Of a DNA stretch of 64,000 bases, positions 13,501 to 25,665 are shown one piece after another (within the stretch, counting starts at the first letter, position 1; every line of letters starts with the position of its first letter). The stretch comes from Cyanoderma ruficeps. Lineage: Eukaryota; Chordata; Aves; Passeriformes; Timaliidae. The stretch covers positions 2,551,996-2,615,995 of the forward strand of contig VZDJ01006028.1 of assembly GCA_008694505.1 (NCBI GenBank). The letters are read 5' to 3'. Under the pieces are notes generated by a model. The model made no database searches and was not told the DNA's origin. It was given only the letters and a program-made list of their open reading frames with translations. The position numbers were made by a program, and so were the translations under genes.

Positions 13501-16439
13501 GCATACTCTAGATCAGAGGGATGACAAGAGACACCACTGCCTGCAGTGATTGTGGCTTACAGCTCAGAAAGAATCAATCATGATGGTTTTTATTCCTGAT
13601 CCTGGGGCTCTTGAGCCTTCTGCATTAAAACTCTGCTGCATAAACAACCAAGAGAGTGACCAGACTCTGAATCTGTCTGCAGCAAACAGCAGCGTCCAGC
13701 ACATTTTTATACCCCATCTCTCATGCCCTAAATCTCTCAGCATTGTCTCACTGTCATAAAATGAGGATAAGACTTTTCAGTTTGAAGGGTCTATGACAAT
13801 GTGGTTTAAAACTTCTTAAAGTACAAAAGGCACTAGAAGATATGTTAGTTACAACACTATTAGGAAACTGTATGGCAGAACAACTGCCATAGATTTTAAA
13901 GAAACAGAGGCAGTATCACATTGAAAACAGTCTTTTAGGCAGCAAATACAATCTTAATAATTCCATGAAATTAACTGATCAACATCATATTTTTTCCAGG
14001 CACACAAAACTTACTCATCTCCACTGCACCACAGAATGAGTTTACATGTCCTGGGAACATAAATGCCTCTTTGGGTACAACACAAAACCTAAAACACTGT
14101 CATACACCTCTACATTTACATTATCTCCAAGTCCACCAAGTAGACCTATCACAATAACAACCTCTCATTCAGACAGACCTCTCAGAACCTCCTTTTGGGT
14201 CAGGAACTGCACAAAATGCAGGATGAGAGATTAATCCTGTGTATCAGAGGCAATTATCAGTGGTTTATCGTACATAAAGGAAGAACAGTTTCATCCCTTT
14301 TCTCTGCCCAGGGAAATGTGAACTCTTATCATCACATCCTGTTGATACAACCAGCAGTCTAGAAGTGTTTCTAAATGCCTTTGTCAGTCTTTTCTGAGCA
14401 AATTGCTGCTTTTGGAATGAAATAATGAAACATCTGATAGCCTGTACGAGAGACATAACTCTACAGCCTGTTTTGGAGAGTAGACATTGGAGTTAGGTAT
14501 TAGTTACTCCTTCAAGATTGTTTAAAAATAATCTGGAGTACTGGCATATCCAAACACTTTAGTGGCTTAAACTCTAAGGGTTTGCTCGTGCCATCTTTCC
14601 TAGTTAGCTGTGCCAGAAAGCCTCCCTAAGTGAACTGCACCTTACCCTGTCCTTACTTACATTGTTACTTTTTCCACTGATCACAATCAATCATACAGAC
14701 TTTCTGCCAGTCTAACTCACTCCATCTATGCCAGGCCATTCCCAGAATCAGCTGATTCACATGGGAAGGCTCTAATGCTTAACAGATGTACGTGTTACCT
14801 CTGCATAAATCATGAGTCTGGACAAGTTACCCAGCCATAGGGATGGGAAGCATTGGAGCATCAGAGTTCTCCTAGTAAGAGCACCACCATCTCCTATGGG
14901 CTTAAATCAGGGTCATGAATTTGCCATGAAGAAATGTGGGAGAGAGGGAGGTGATGGGGAGGGATTGAGGCTGTCAGGGGCTCCTGATGCAGCAGGGAGC
15001 TGCAGCTTCTGCAGAACCGGGTGCTCTAGGCATGATTATAAAAGCTGATCTGCTTTCAGAGAGTGAAAAGAGTGTGGAGCCATTAGGCCTGGCACCAGAG
15101 ATGTCCTCCATCCTGTAAATAGAATGTAGAGCTGTAACAAGGATCATGAGTCCCTGTTTTTCTGTTCAAGTCCACACAATGCCTCTGCTTCTACAATCTC
15201 CTCCCTCTCCCTGCCTCCTCCTCTCAGCCTGTCCTGCCCTGTGGTGGGGACAGCTGGGAGCAGCCCTCTAGGCAGTTAAATGAATCCATGAGGAAGCAGA
15301 GAGGGGAAGAGCAGACCACAGCTCCCAGCCCCTCTCCCTGCTCTTCACAGGATGCTGGAGAGATCGAGCCAGGGCTATCTGGCAACCTGCTTCAGCTCTG
15401 GATTAATGCACTTTGGATAGACTGGAGGTAGAGACAGGACAGGTTTGACACCCTCCTCCCACACAATTTCTAACTGACTGAATGTTACTCCATCAGAGTT
15501 TTTAAATTTTATTAACCCTGCAATGGATAATGCTCAATGCTGTTTTGCCCTGACATACAAAATTACAAGCTCTTTCAAATCTTCAAAAGGTGAAAACCAA
15601 AGCATTTTCATTTTTTTTAGAATTTCAGGTTTTCCTCCATATTCTGATCTGAAATTACAGTGTGTTTTCTTGTTTCAAGGAGTTGCAATAAGTAACAGCC
15701 AGTCAAATATGTGACCCAGGGGAGGTATTTGAACAGGAGCTGAGCATAGCTCTCAAACAGACTATAAACCTTTCATCCCTCACTCTCAAGCCTCTACTTT
15801 GTTTATGCCAAGTAGAATTTAGTAGAGTAGCAGTTAGTAATGCTAGTGAAGTAAACTGCAGGCTGGGTGTGGGAACAGGCCTTCTGTCAGAGCACAGTTC
15901 TTATCTTCCCTCGATGCTTATGCTCCAGTCATGTCTCATCTGCTGTGAGAGATCATTATCCCCTTGCCCACCCTAGCACCTCTGCACTGCCACTATCACT
16001 TCATTATTTGTCATCCAACCCACCAGTTTGCATGTTTATACAAATTTCATCTGTCTTTTGCTTTACTATCACCTGCTTCATTTAGATTTATATGCCACCT
16101 ACTAGCAGTAAGGCAGTAGCTGTTTCCTCCCCTGTGAGACACTGAAATGTTATGGTTAATGGCTTACACATTACTTTAAAAGGACTTTGCCCACTATAGC
16201 AAAATTGTATAAAGGAGCTGTGGCCACCTAAGCCCCCTCCCTGTCTGAATATACCTCCTGACTGGAACTGGACTGTGAGATAGGCCACTTAACATGAACT
16301 TGAGAGAAGGGTGCTACTGCTGTCCAATTATCACAGGTCTAAGGAGAGGAATGTAGCCACAAGGAAAGCCAAACCCAGCAGCTGTCTTGAGAATCAGCAC
16401 TAGCCAGGTTTGGGGGGAGGCCACAGCCGACAGACTCAT
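10531..16439. other. Intergenic DNA, no gene seen
   Basis: No exon could be supported. A slightly GC-richer stretch at about 14,800-15,400, including a TATAAAA at 15,038-15,044, has no CpG enrichment and no recognisable coding sequence. The first exons of MYOM2, expected somewhere to this side, were looked for on the minus strand and not seen. Confidence 0.5.
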
Positions 16440-17063
16440 TTCCTGAGGCCAGGTTTGCACACATTTTCCCAAGGCTAGGGTGGGAGGAGGAGAATTTTGG
16501 GGGATGTGGTATAACCCCTGGTCAGCAGGAACACCCACTCTCCCTTACACAAACTTGCTCAGTTGTAAAACACCCCCCACCCCAAGGAGGCCACATCCAT
16601 GGGTCATTCATGTGAGAGGCAGCTGAGGAGGAATCATAAACCATTCAAAGCACCCCCAGACTCATTCCTGAGGCTCTGCACCAGAGGACTGCACGTGATG
16701 CAAAGTGATGCAACCAATCCAGAGTCTATGGCAAGAGACAGTGTAAAACTTCCCAGCCAGAGGAGGTACCTGGGTGTTCCCAACTAGCCTGAACATATAT
16801 TAACCCACAAAACTCTGTATTTTGTGGGACTATCACAACAAGAAGACCAGAAGAGGATCAACAGGATGCTGTCAGGATCCACAGAGCGGTGGGTTTCCCA
16901 CTTCACCTGTCCCTCTGTCACTCTTTCTCTTTCCCCACCCCTTTCCTATTTCCGTCTCTCTTTCTTCCTGCCTCACATTTACTGTTAAATAAAATCCATA
17001 CTATTGACTTTCAGCATATACTCACTTTTGCACCTTAATTTGGGCAGAGGCATCTCTGTAACA
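16440..17063 (+). mobile_element. Probable endogenous-retrovirus LTR (solo, 5' edge unclear)
   Basis: The 3' half looks like an avian ERV LTR in plus orientation: a TATA-like 'catatattaa' near 16,794, an 'agaagaccagaagaggatc' block near 16,843, a CT-rich stretch, the polyadenylation signal AATAAA at 16,988-16,993, and an end at 'tctctgtaaca' (17,063). A terminal '...aca' and the TATA, poly(A)-signal, end order fit an LTR. I could not find the opening TG or a target-site duplication, so the start is a guess and the element may reach back to about 16.1 kb. No gag, pol or env coding sequence is adjacent. Recognition is from memory of avian repeats, not a library search. Confidence 0.55.
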
Positions 17064-20000
17064 ATAACTGGATCTTAACATCCCATAGTAAGTACCTTAC
17101 CTCTTGAAATACTTGATTTTTTTTAACAGCAAAACATTCATCAAAAAGACTCAAAATACTGTTTCTTTATCTTGAGATATTTTTGACTGATTTTTCCCCT
17201 CTTTTTCCCAGTTCTGTTCCACTGATGCCTGCAATGGTCAGATAGACAACCGAAGTTAAAATACTGCCACTAGTACCCAAATTCTGTCTTACATAGATGA
17301 AGTGCATTAAAAACCACAGTGTTCATAATCCCAGTGGTCTCTTGCAGCTTTTTGGGCTAGATACCAAGCCCCGCTACCATCATCATAATTCAACTAGTGA
17401 TTGTATCCATGGGGTATTTTATTTTAAATTATCGGGGAGTACATGAAGTCACTGTCACCTAGGAGATGCTGAATGAGTAGGAGTTTAGCCACAGATGATT
17501 TTGAAAAGTCGTATTTTCCAGGGTGAATCAGATGATCATTTCTTTAGCTGAAAGGTGTCTGTGTGACTAGTGAAAAATAAAACATTTGATATAATCTCAT
17601 CTGAAAATACAGCTGATAAAAACTGTGATCACAGCTGGCATTTTAAGGAGTAGTAAAAGGAGTTGTGAATGAGCAGAAAAGAGAAGAACAGTAAAAGATG
17701 GAGAAGTAGCACAAAGGCTAAGGAAATTACCCAAATCTCAGTTACTTAACAACAGACAAAGAAGTAAAATTTATGGTTCCTATAAATAATTATGTAAGCT
17801 ATTACCATGAGTGCCGTGCTCATAAACCCATCAGTGAATAAAACAGAATGAAAAGTAGAAAAACCAGAAGGAAAGTCATCTTCTTAGGTACAAACTCTTG
17901 GAAGTGGTGGAAGGCATTCCTTAAAATAGGGGATATTAGAAGCTTAAAAAAAATTCTTAGGAAAAGTGTCTTGCTTTTCTAAACAGAATAAAAAGGCAGA
18001 GGAAAATATAGAGCCTGTAAGCTTAGCTGTGTGCATCGACACAAGAACTGCCCTGCAGACAAAGCTTTGTCTACTGCCCCTTAATTAAAGGAGCTATCCT
18101 AGAGTTTTCTTAGACCAAAGAGAGAAAAAAAAGAGCAAACTATATGGGGAGAGAGAAAACAATAACGTCTCTGTTTCAGTCTTGAAATTTACTAGGGCCA
18201 CTGTTTTTACTGCAGAGTCACAGGCCTTTTCTATTTACAAATTCAAAGGCCAATGCTAAACTTTAAAAGATGCTTGTGGCAGGCTCTGTTTCCAATTACC
18301 TGCACACTGTGTGGTTTCCCAAGTGGGGTTTCTGCTGAAACTGTAATCAGTCTAAAGTAAGTCATATCCACAAATGGCAGCTTGGATCAACAGGCTGTGT
18401 TCCATGTCCCCAGCAGCCCCATCCTGCCTACAGGAAAAACACTGTGTTTACTGTCACAAAAACCCAGCTAAACTTACATACATTTGGCTCCAATTCAGAT
18501 GTAGGCCAGCTACTCAGGAGAAAATTGGGGAAGGGATATGAGGGGAAACTATTAACAAGTATTCTTTCTGTAGCACCTCTTTGTGAGTTTTCCCGCTTCT
18601 TAAACACCTTGCAGGGGTGGATGCAAGAGGCTAAACAGGATGCTTGAGCACCCGGAAGAAACAATTTGCCCTGTTTACTAAACTCCAGTATCTGCAAAGG
18701 ATTTCTAGCATAGAGACATCCAAGCCTCCAGTTTTGAAAGGAAGAGGAAGCCATATGCAGAAGGAACTGCTGGAAGCAGCTCTTTCCATAAGCAGGTTGT
18801 GCCCTTGAAGCAGAGCAAAGCTCTCCTGCTAGCTAGTTCAGCTGAAGACAGAGTTACCACACTGCCAAAAGGAACTGCCGAGTGTTTCTCCATACTTTGT
18901 TCTGAAATTTTAAACCAGAGGTGTTGAGGCAATCACCAGTGGCTGGCAGAGGCAAGAATTGACTGTTCAGTGAACTACACCACCAGAAATACTTAAAATG
19001 TCTTCAAAGGGGATGGCTAGCGTATTTTAGATATCCTTAGAACCTTTAGGTCCTTACAACTGCACATGCAAAGACACTGCAGAGGTGTCCCAGAAGCAGT
19101 TTTTCAGGAAGCACAGATCAGCATTGTTCTCTTGACTTCATGTATCCAGATTTGCAGCCCTGGACAAGACCTATGAAACCCAATGAAAATGCAACCCTTT
19201 CAGGGAATGTGTTTGGTTGGTTCGTTTCTCCCTTGTATTAGGGATTTATTAAATTTCTTACTTTGTTGTTGTTGTTGTTGCTTTTCTGACAGAATTCTAA
19301 ATTCTCTAAAGTTTACAAAAAGAAACACTTCAACACTGTAATGAGATTTTGCCCTTTTAGGATTTCGGAAGAGAAAAAAAAGTAAGGTCCTTACTGTTTC
19401 AATTCACGCAATGGACTCTAACAAACTGTTCAGTACTTTTGATGTAACTTCTGAGAGTTAAGATAAAAACAAAAACATAATCTCACCCAAAATCTTAAAA
19501 ATTTGTAGTGAAAAAATTGAAAATTGATTTGTGACCCTAAATATGTACAGAAGGCACAGCACTGAGCATCATTTCAGATAAAGTCTCTCAAAAGAGACTG
19601 TGAGGAAGAACATCACATTTTCATCACACTTCTCTCAAGACTACACATCTTTCCTGATATAAAATACAGGAGCAAGAGACAAAGGTGGATGAACAGACAC
19701 AGCAGAGGCATTACCATTTCCTGTAATGTCTGTGTTTTTACTCACCTGGGTTCTCCACTACAGATATCTGTGCATGTACAGAAAGGCAGGCATCCCACTG
19801 CCTTTTCAGAGCTCAGGAATGATGCTGCAAAAGGCCACAAACAGGGACAAAAGTAGGAACAGTTTCACTCTTTTATTCTGGTCAGCTTCACAGGAAGAAA
19901 ATATTCTGTTTGCATGGAGCAAATACAGTAAAATTTTGAAACAGTAAAATGCACTCCTCAATATTAGCCAATATTCCCCAAGTCGTTTACTGATAAAAAA

Positions 20001-23000
20001 AATGAACTTATTTGCAATACCTAATGGGTTGAATCACCTTTCTCTCCCTCCCAACCCCCACTTTTCTCTTTGGAGAGAACCGAAGCTTTAACAGCTTTTC
20101 CCCAGTAATAAATGGAATTTTATGCAGAACCAGAAATGAAATAGGTCTTCTTGATGTCTCTACTTCCTAATGCAAGAGCAGCAGGAATTTATCTTTCACT
20201 GCCCATAGAATTATGTCTTTTTCTTTTTTAAACTATGTGCAAGCATATATAAGAGTGAAAAAAAAACATTAACAGGGAACTGTTTCCCAGGTAATCTGCA
20301 CCTGTGATTTCTCCCCACTAAGAATGCTTCATTCAAGCTCCTCATTTCTCCCATGTTTTCTCCCCACCTGCTGCCATCCACCACAGCACAGCAGTGCAGA
20401 GTCCCTGTGCAGCACTGTGGAAGATGAACTGCTGCAGTCACTCAAATGGCTCCTTTTACTTTTTTAGTGCCCTCAGAGAGCAGGGAAAGTTCAAAGCAAG
20501 TGAACCTATTGCCTGAATTCCTTCACATTTAAACTGCACATGAGGAAGCCCGGAGTCTGATGAGGGGACCTACACTCCAGCTGTTTCAAATACAGTAGCA
20601 ACATCTAGAGCAGCCACTGCAAATACTGTTTTTTTCACTGCCCCTTCAAAAATAACTTTTACAAGTTCTTTTTTACCACATGTAAGCTGAGCATTTTTCT
20701 TGGCTCTTGGGAATGAAGGGCAACCTTGTAATTTGAGTAAGAGGAAGGCTGGAAGTGTGCTCTCCCCGGAGACCTACAAAGAAGTAACAACTGAGCTGCT
20801 GCGCCTCTCTTGTTTTGGGGAGAGGGAATATAGAGCTTTGCTCCTTTCTGCAGGCACTGAGCCAGGCAGTCTGGTCAGGAAAGCAGTAGGAGCCAGAATA
20901 AAGAGTATGAGGTGAGCAGAGACTTCCTCTTCTTGCCTGGAGGCACAATGCCCCTAGCTAGACTGGGGTGTTACAGGCACATGTAGTGATAGGTAGTCTG
21001 ACACACACCTGTACACCAACAACCTGCTTGAAAAGTCTCATGTAGCAATGACAGCAGGTATGATGAGTTAAATGACAGGATGGGCTCCTTCCCAGTAGTG
21101 TGTCAGCCAGCTGAGTAAGCGCCATCATGGACTTTTTATGGACCAAGCTTATCAAACATTACAAAGCACCACCATCACACCTTTATACTCCAACTCTGTC
21201 AAAGGCAAACCAGACTTGGACACAGACAGAATCTACATTTAAATAACACTGGATTTATTGAAGAAGCACTTAAGGAGATATGAAGGAAGCTGATGATTTA
21301 TTAAGGAATTCCTTTCAGTATTTTGAAATACTTCATATTAGAATAGAGTGACAGAGTACTGCACCTCCAAGGCATATTACTGAATCACACAGTCAGAATC
21401 AGCATTTGCTTTCAGTAGATTCACAGGAGCAGAGAACTTCAGTAAGAACATAAAGGAAAGAGGTTCATCTTCTCTTAATTAGCCCATGGAAATTCCTGCA
21501 CCATGCTGCTCCCAATGCAGGAACTCTCGAATCGACCTGCATGATTTTGCATTTTCCTAATAGTTTAACATGTATGTTTAAGAAGACTCTCTGCCTGTCT
21601 ATGACTTCATTAGGACCTAAACAGAGAGTGGCAAGGATGGAAAAACTTTGTTTTCCTTACTTGCATTCCCTAAAGTTATTTTTATTATCAGCTTTTATTT
21701 CTCTAGTTCTAATAAAGGTTCTATGTTTTTCTTTATTTAGAAAAGCATGGGAGAGACAAATGATCCATCATTGCAGATGACAGATCCACTTACCTGCGCA
21801 GAATAGGTAAAAATTCCTACAAATTTTCTACTGTCAAACTCTGCAATGATTTTTCACATGTGCAAAGAACTGGAAATCAGCAGGTCAGGGAACAGAACAG
21901 GATGAGACATGGAGATGGGGATGATGATGACACAGGAAAAAAAGAACCACTTTCATCTGTAATACACTAACAAGTTGTCTGTAAATTAGTCTCTGATCAC
22001 TGAGACAATGGTTTCTAAGTGGTGTGGGAATTCACTTCATTCTGCTGCAGTTTGTGCTCGTTATTCCTCAAAGACATCCTAGCTGATCAATATTTCAATC
22101 CTGCAGTTACTTTTTCCTGAAGCTGCAGTTCTGCAGTGACTACAAGCCCAGGTAAGCTTAACAAAAGGTGCCAAACCCTTGCCTTAAGTCTGCATTATGA
22201 ATAATTGCTCATAACTTCCTCTATTTTCTTAGGAAGTGAACAATAGCTCACAGTACCATTTTGCCAAAAAGCAAATAGATTAAATCTTCCACATTTCATC
22301 TAAAAATTTAGGACTGTATTAAGGGAAAAAAATTATCAAGTTACAGAAGGAAAGTTTGTCTGCAGAGGAAAGGTGTTTCAATGACATGCAAAAGGTAATT
22401 TTTCCAAATTCACAGACTCCCCGTGCTACCTATTGAAATGTTTGAGTAGGAAGACAAATACACACAACCCCTAAAGGGGGGGGGGGAAGGATAATGAGAG
22501 AGGTGCAAAGAGAGAAGTTTGCATAAGAAAAAAAGACAAATGAAATAAACAGGTAAAAAAAGAAATTAAAAAAGAAAAGGAGGATAAAAAGTCATCACCT
22601 TCAAGACTCTCCACGTGTAAGCTGCTCAGCAGGGAATTTGAGAACTGGCACTGTCAGCACAGGGTGAGAGCACAGCACTGAAGGGCATGGCACAGGATGG
22701 CCAGGCGTGTATTGTCTTCTCTCTCCTTCCCAAGGACTCTGCATCAGGACAGCTGTCATTCACAGGGTGCTCACTCAGCTCCTTGTCACTGCTCACTGCC
22801 AGTGACCTGCCAGGCAGGTGTCACTGCTGTCAGGCACAGTCGTGCTCCTCTCCCTCTGCCAGAGCCTGCTCACCAGCAGCTGCTCCAGTTGGGATTTCTG
22901 AGACACAGATCCTCTTCCCACTCATTTAAAGAAGGAGCCTGCAGGTACTGTCACACTTAGTGCTTCCCGACCCACTTTCAGCCACATGCTGTTATTTAGC

Positions 23001-25087
23001 CTAGGACTTCTTTCTTCCCTTGACAGCTGCCTAGACAATGCAATCCTGGAACTGGAATGGGGTTTGTTTCTAGGCACAGTCCCAGCACTAACAGCGACTG
23101 CTTCGAGTTTCCTTTGTCCCCACCCATGATAGGTACATCTGTTCAAAGGCTGTAAACTCACGTTTGATTACATTGTTCTTCACTTGGTAACTACTCAGTA
23201 TGACATGGCAGTTGACAGCTATATGTGACTTCCCTGTTTGCACAGTCTAGCAACTGAAGATTTGTCTTTCCAGCAAGACTTCTCTGCCTTCAGGGCAACA
23301 CAGGTCAACATCATCTGCTTGCAGATGTTTTATATGAAAACTTACTGTGAATTTCAAATACATGGACACAAGCGATGCATTGCACCTGGAAACAGGTAAC
23401 AACAGGGGATTTTGTGTGCCCAAACTGAGAGAGCTTTGAAATCCAAATCCTTTGTGCTACAATTGTTTAGTTTAGCATTTCAGAACTGGAAAATTAATCA
23501 TGGCACAGGTTATTGGACCTAGCCACAAAATTTACCAGACTATACCTGAAGCCTGAGCCTGGGGCTTAAGCATCCTGAGAGATATAGGTGCAAAATGTTC
23601 AGTGAATCAAGCCAGAGTAGATACTTGAGATAAAACTTCATCATGACACAAAACTTCCCAATGTGTACTTCACAACACGGAGAAAAATTATACTTAAAAA
23701 ATTTATATTCTACTGAAGAAAAAAAAACCCAAAACATGTTCAAGTGACTGATTGCTTGAGTTTTATTCAGTCAGAACTTTTCTTTTTGTTTTCCAAAGGA
23801 GGTCCCCAGTGATTTTATAACAGACTCAAAACTCCAGGGCTGAATGGAAAAAAATTCTGGTGATCTAAGATGTTTGGTTGAGCTATTCCAGATTTACTCT
23901 GGTTTAATCAGCAGAAGAATTTAGCCCTTCTTAAGAAAATGTAAGAAAGCTCGCATGTTGCAACAGATAAGGAAATAACAGAAATTACAGCAAGTCCAAC
24001 CCCATGTAGTCTCTGAATATTGGAGTTTTCAAACAGGTCATATGACTTCCTGTCAAGCAAAATATCTGATGAAAAAAAAGTAGGAGACAAAGTAGGGAAT
24101 TTAAATTGTGTTTGATTCTGTTTTTACTTATGCTGCTGTAAATATACTCCAGCCAAAAATCTGACACATGTGACACAATACAGGAGAGTATTCTGGAAAA
24201 ACCTACATGTAACTGCAATAAATGAATAATGCACTTTAACATATGACAACAAAAAAGAAAAAAAAGAAACAAAAGTTAACTGGAGTATATGCAAAGCTGC
24301 ACTTAGGAAAATGCTTTCGCTGCAGAATACTTCAAGTTCCAAATACCCAAGGAACAGTGAAATGAAAACATTCTTTTTTTTTTTTTGCTTAGCCTTAGAA
24401 ACATTTCCTAAATATTTACCTGTGTGATAATTTGTATAATTTTGTCTTTGCTTTGTAAGAAAATAATATGATATCATTTAGTGAATGGATGGATAACAAA
24501 GAAAAAACAACAATTACCCAGAAATCCCTAACGGGTAGCATAAGCTTTTTATGAAGTATTTATTTCATTACAACATAAACTGGGAGTACATAAAAAGTTC
24601 TACCTATATATGCTTCAAAAATGAAACTATTAATACATCAGTTACACATATAAGTCACCTGAACTGTGAACAGTGTCTAAAGAATTTGCACTAGTTAATC
24701 TGTTGAAAGTGGCAGCATCGACATTGTTATTTCATGATTTCACAAATTTGTCCAGGGTTTATCCACTAAGCCTTAAAAGCAAAGCAAGAGACTCCTACAA
24801 AAGGTAGCTTATTAAACACTGTGGTGGTTTAAGAAGCATTGCAGGTGCAAAATGGTAACACTAGCAATAGAATTGGTAAAAACCTAGCCTGTTTAAGAAA
24901 TACTTGAAAAAAACCTGCCCCTAGTCATCACTGTCTCAAGTACCAACTGTGGTTTCTCTTCCTTGCTATTTGTTTCAACTGGATATACAGTAGGTACTTT
25001 TGACTCCGAATTCATCTCTTCCCTCCTATCCTTCACTCCCATTTCTTTCCTTTGAGGAATTCGTGGAAGTTAGAGTCTCCAAAATAG
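17064..25087. other. Intergenic DNA, no gene seen
   Basis: AT-rich with minor simple repeats: a GTT tract near 19,263-19,280, an 11-base G run at 22,476-22,486 and a poly-T near 24,375. A modestly GC-richer stretch at 22,620-22,930 carries overlapping plus-strand frames but no domain I recognise. No exon or RNA gene could be supported. Confidence 0.5.
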
Positions 25088-25665
25088 CCTGCTGTTCCAG
25101 TTTAACCCCAGCCAGCGGCTCAGCTTCACACAGCCACTCACTCACTCCTCCCAGTGATTTGAGAGAGATAATCAGAAGGGGAAAGTGAGAAAACACATGG
25201 GTTGAAATAGACAGCTTAATAACCAACCCAAAAGCTGCACCTGGAAGCAAAGCAGCAAGGAATTCATCTGCTGCTTCCCATGGGCAGGCAGGTGTTCAGC
25301 CACCCCAGGAAAGCAGGGCTCCAAAACACATAGATATGACTTAGCAAGCTGAACACTATCACTCCAAATGTCCTCCCTTCCTTCTTCTTCCCACAACTTT
25401 ATAGGCTGAGCATGACAACAAATGGTCTGCAATATCCCTGTGGTCAGATGGGGTCAGCTGTCCCAGATGTGTCCCCTCCAAAGCCTCCTCACTGGTGGGA
25501 TGGGGTGAGGAGCAGAAAAGGCTTTGGCTCTGTGTGCACACTGCTCAGCAACAACGAACACATCTCTGTTATCAGCACTGTTTTCAGCACAAATCCAAAA
25601 CACAGCCCCATACCAGCTACGGTGAATAAAATTAACTTGACTCCAGCCAAAACCAGCACTCCTGC
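25088..25665 (-). mobile_element. Solo ERV LTR with perfect 5-bp target-site duplication
   Basis: The LTR body is 25,093-25,660 (568 bp), read on the minus strand. It is flanked on both sides by CCTGC (25,088-25,092 and 25,661-25,665). In sense direction it opens AGTGCTGG (an opening TG apparently mutated to AG), has a TATAAA box (minus strand, 25,403-25,398), a degraded poly(A) signal (ATTAAG, near 25,224) and ends ...GGTTAAACTGGAACA. A 5-bp duplication is usual for ERVL-type integrations. No internal retroviral genes are present, so it is a solo LTR left by LTR-LTR recombination. I recall the family as common in neoavian genomes but cannot name it safely. It lies about 5 kb past the KBTBD11 stop codon, on the same strand. 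Confidence 0.9.

Noticed and set aside
14800..15100. TATAAAA at 15,038-15,044 in a GC-richer patch, considered as a promoter
   Set aside because: No CpG enrichment, donor site or coding sequence follows it on the plus strand.
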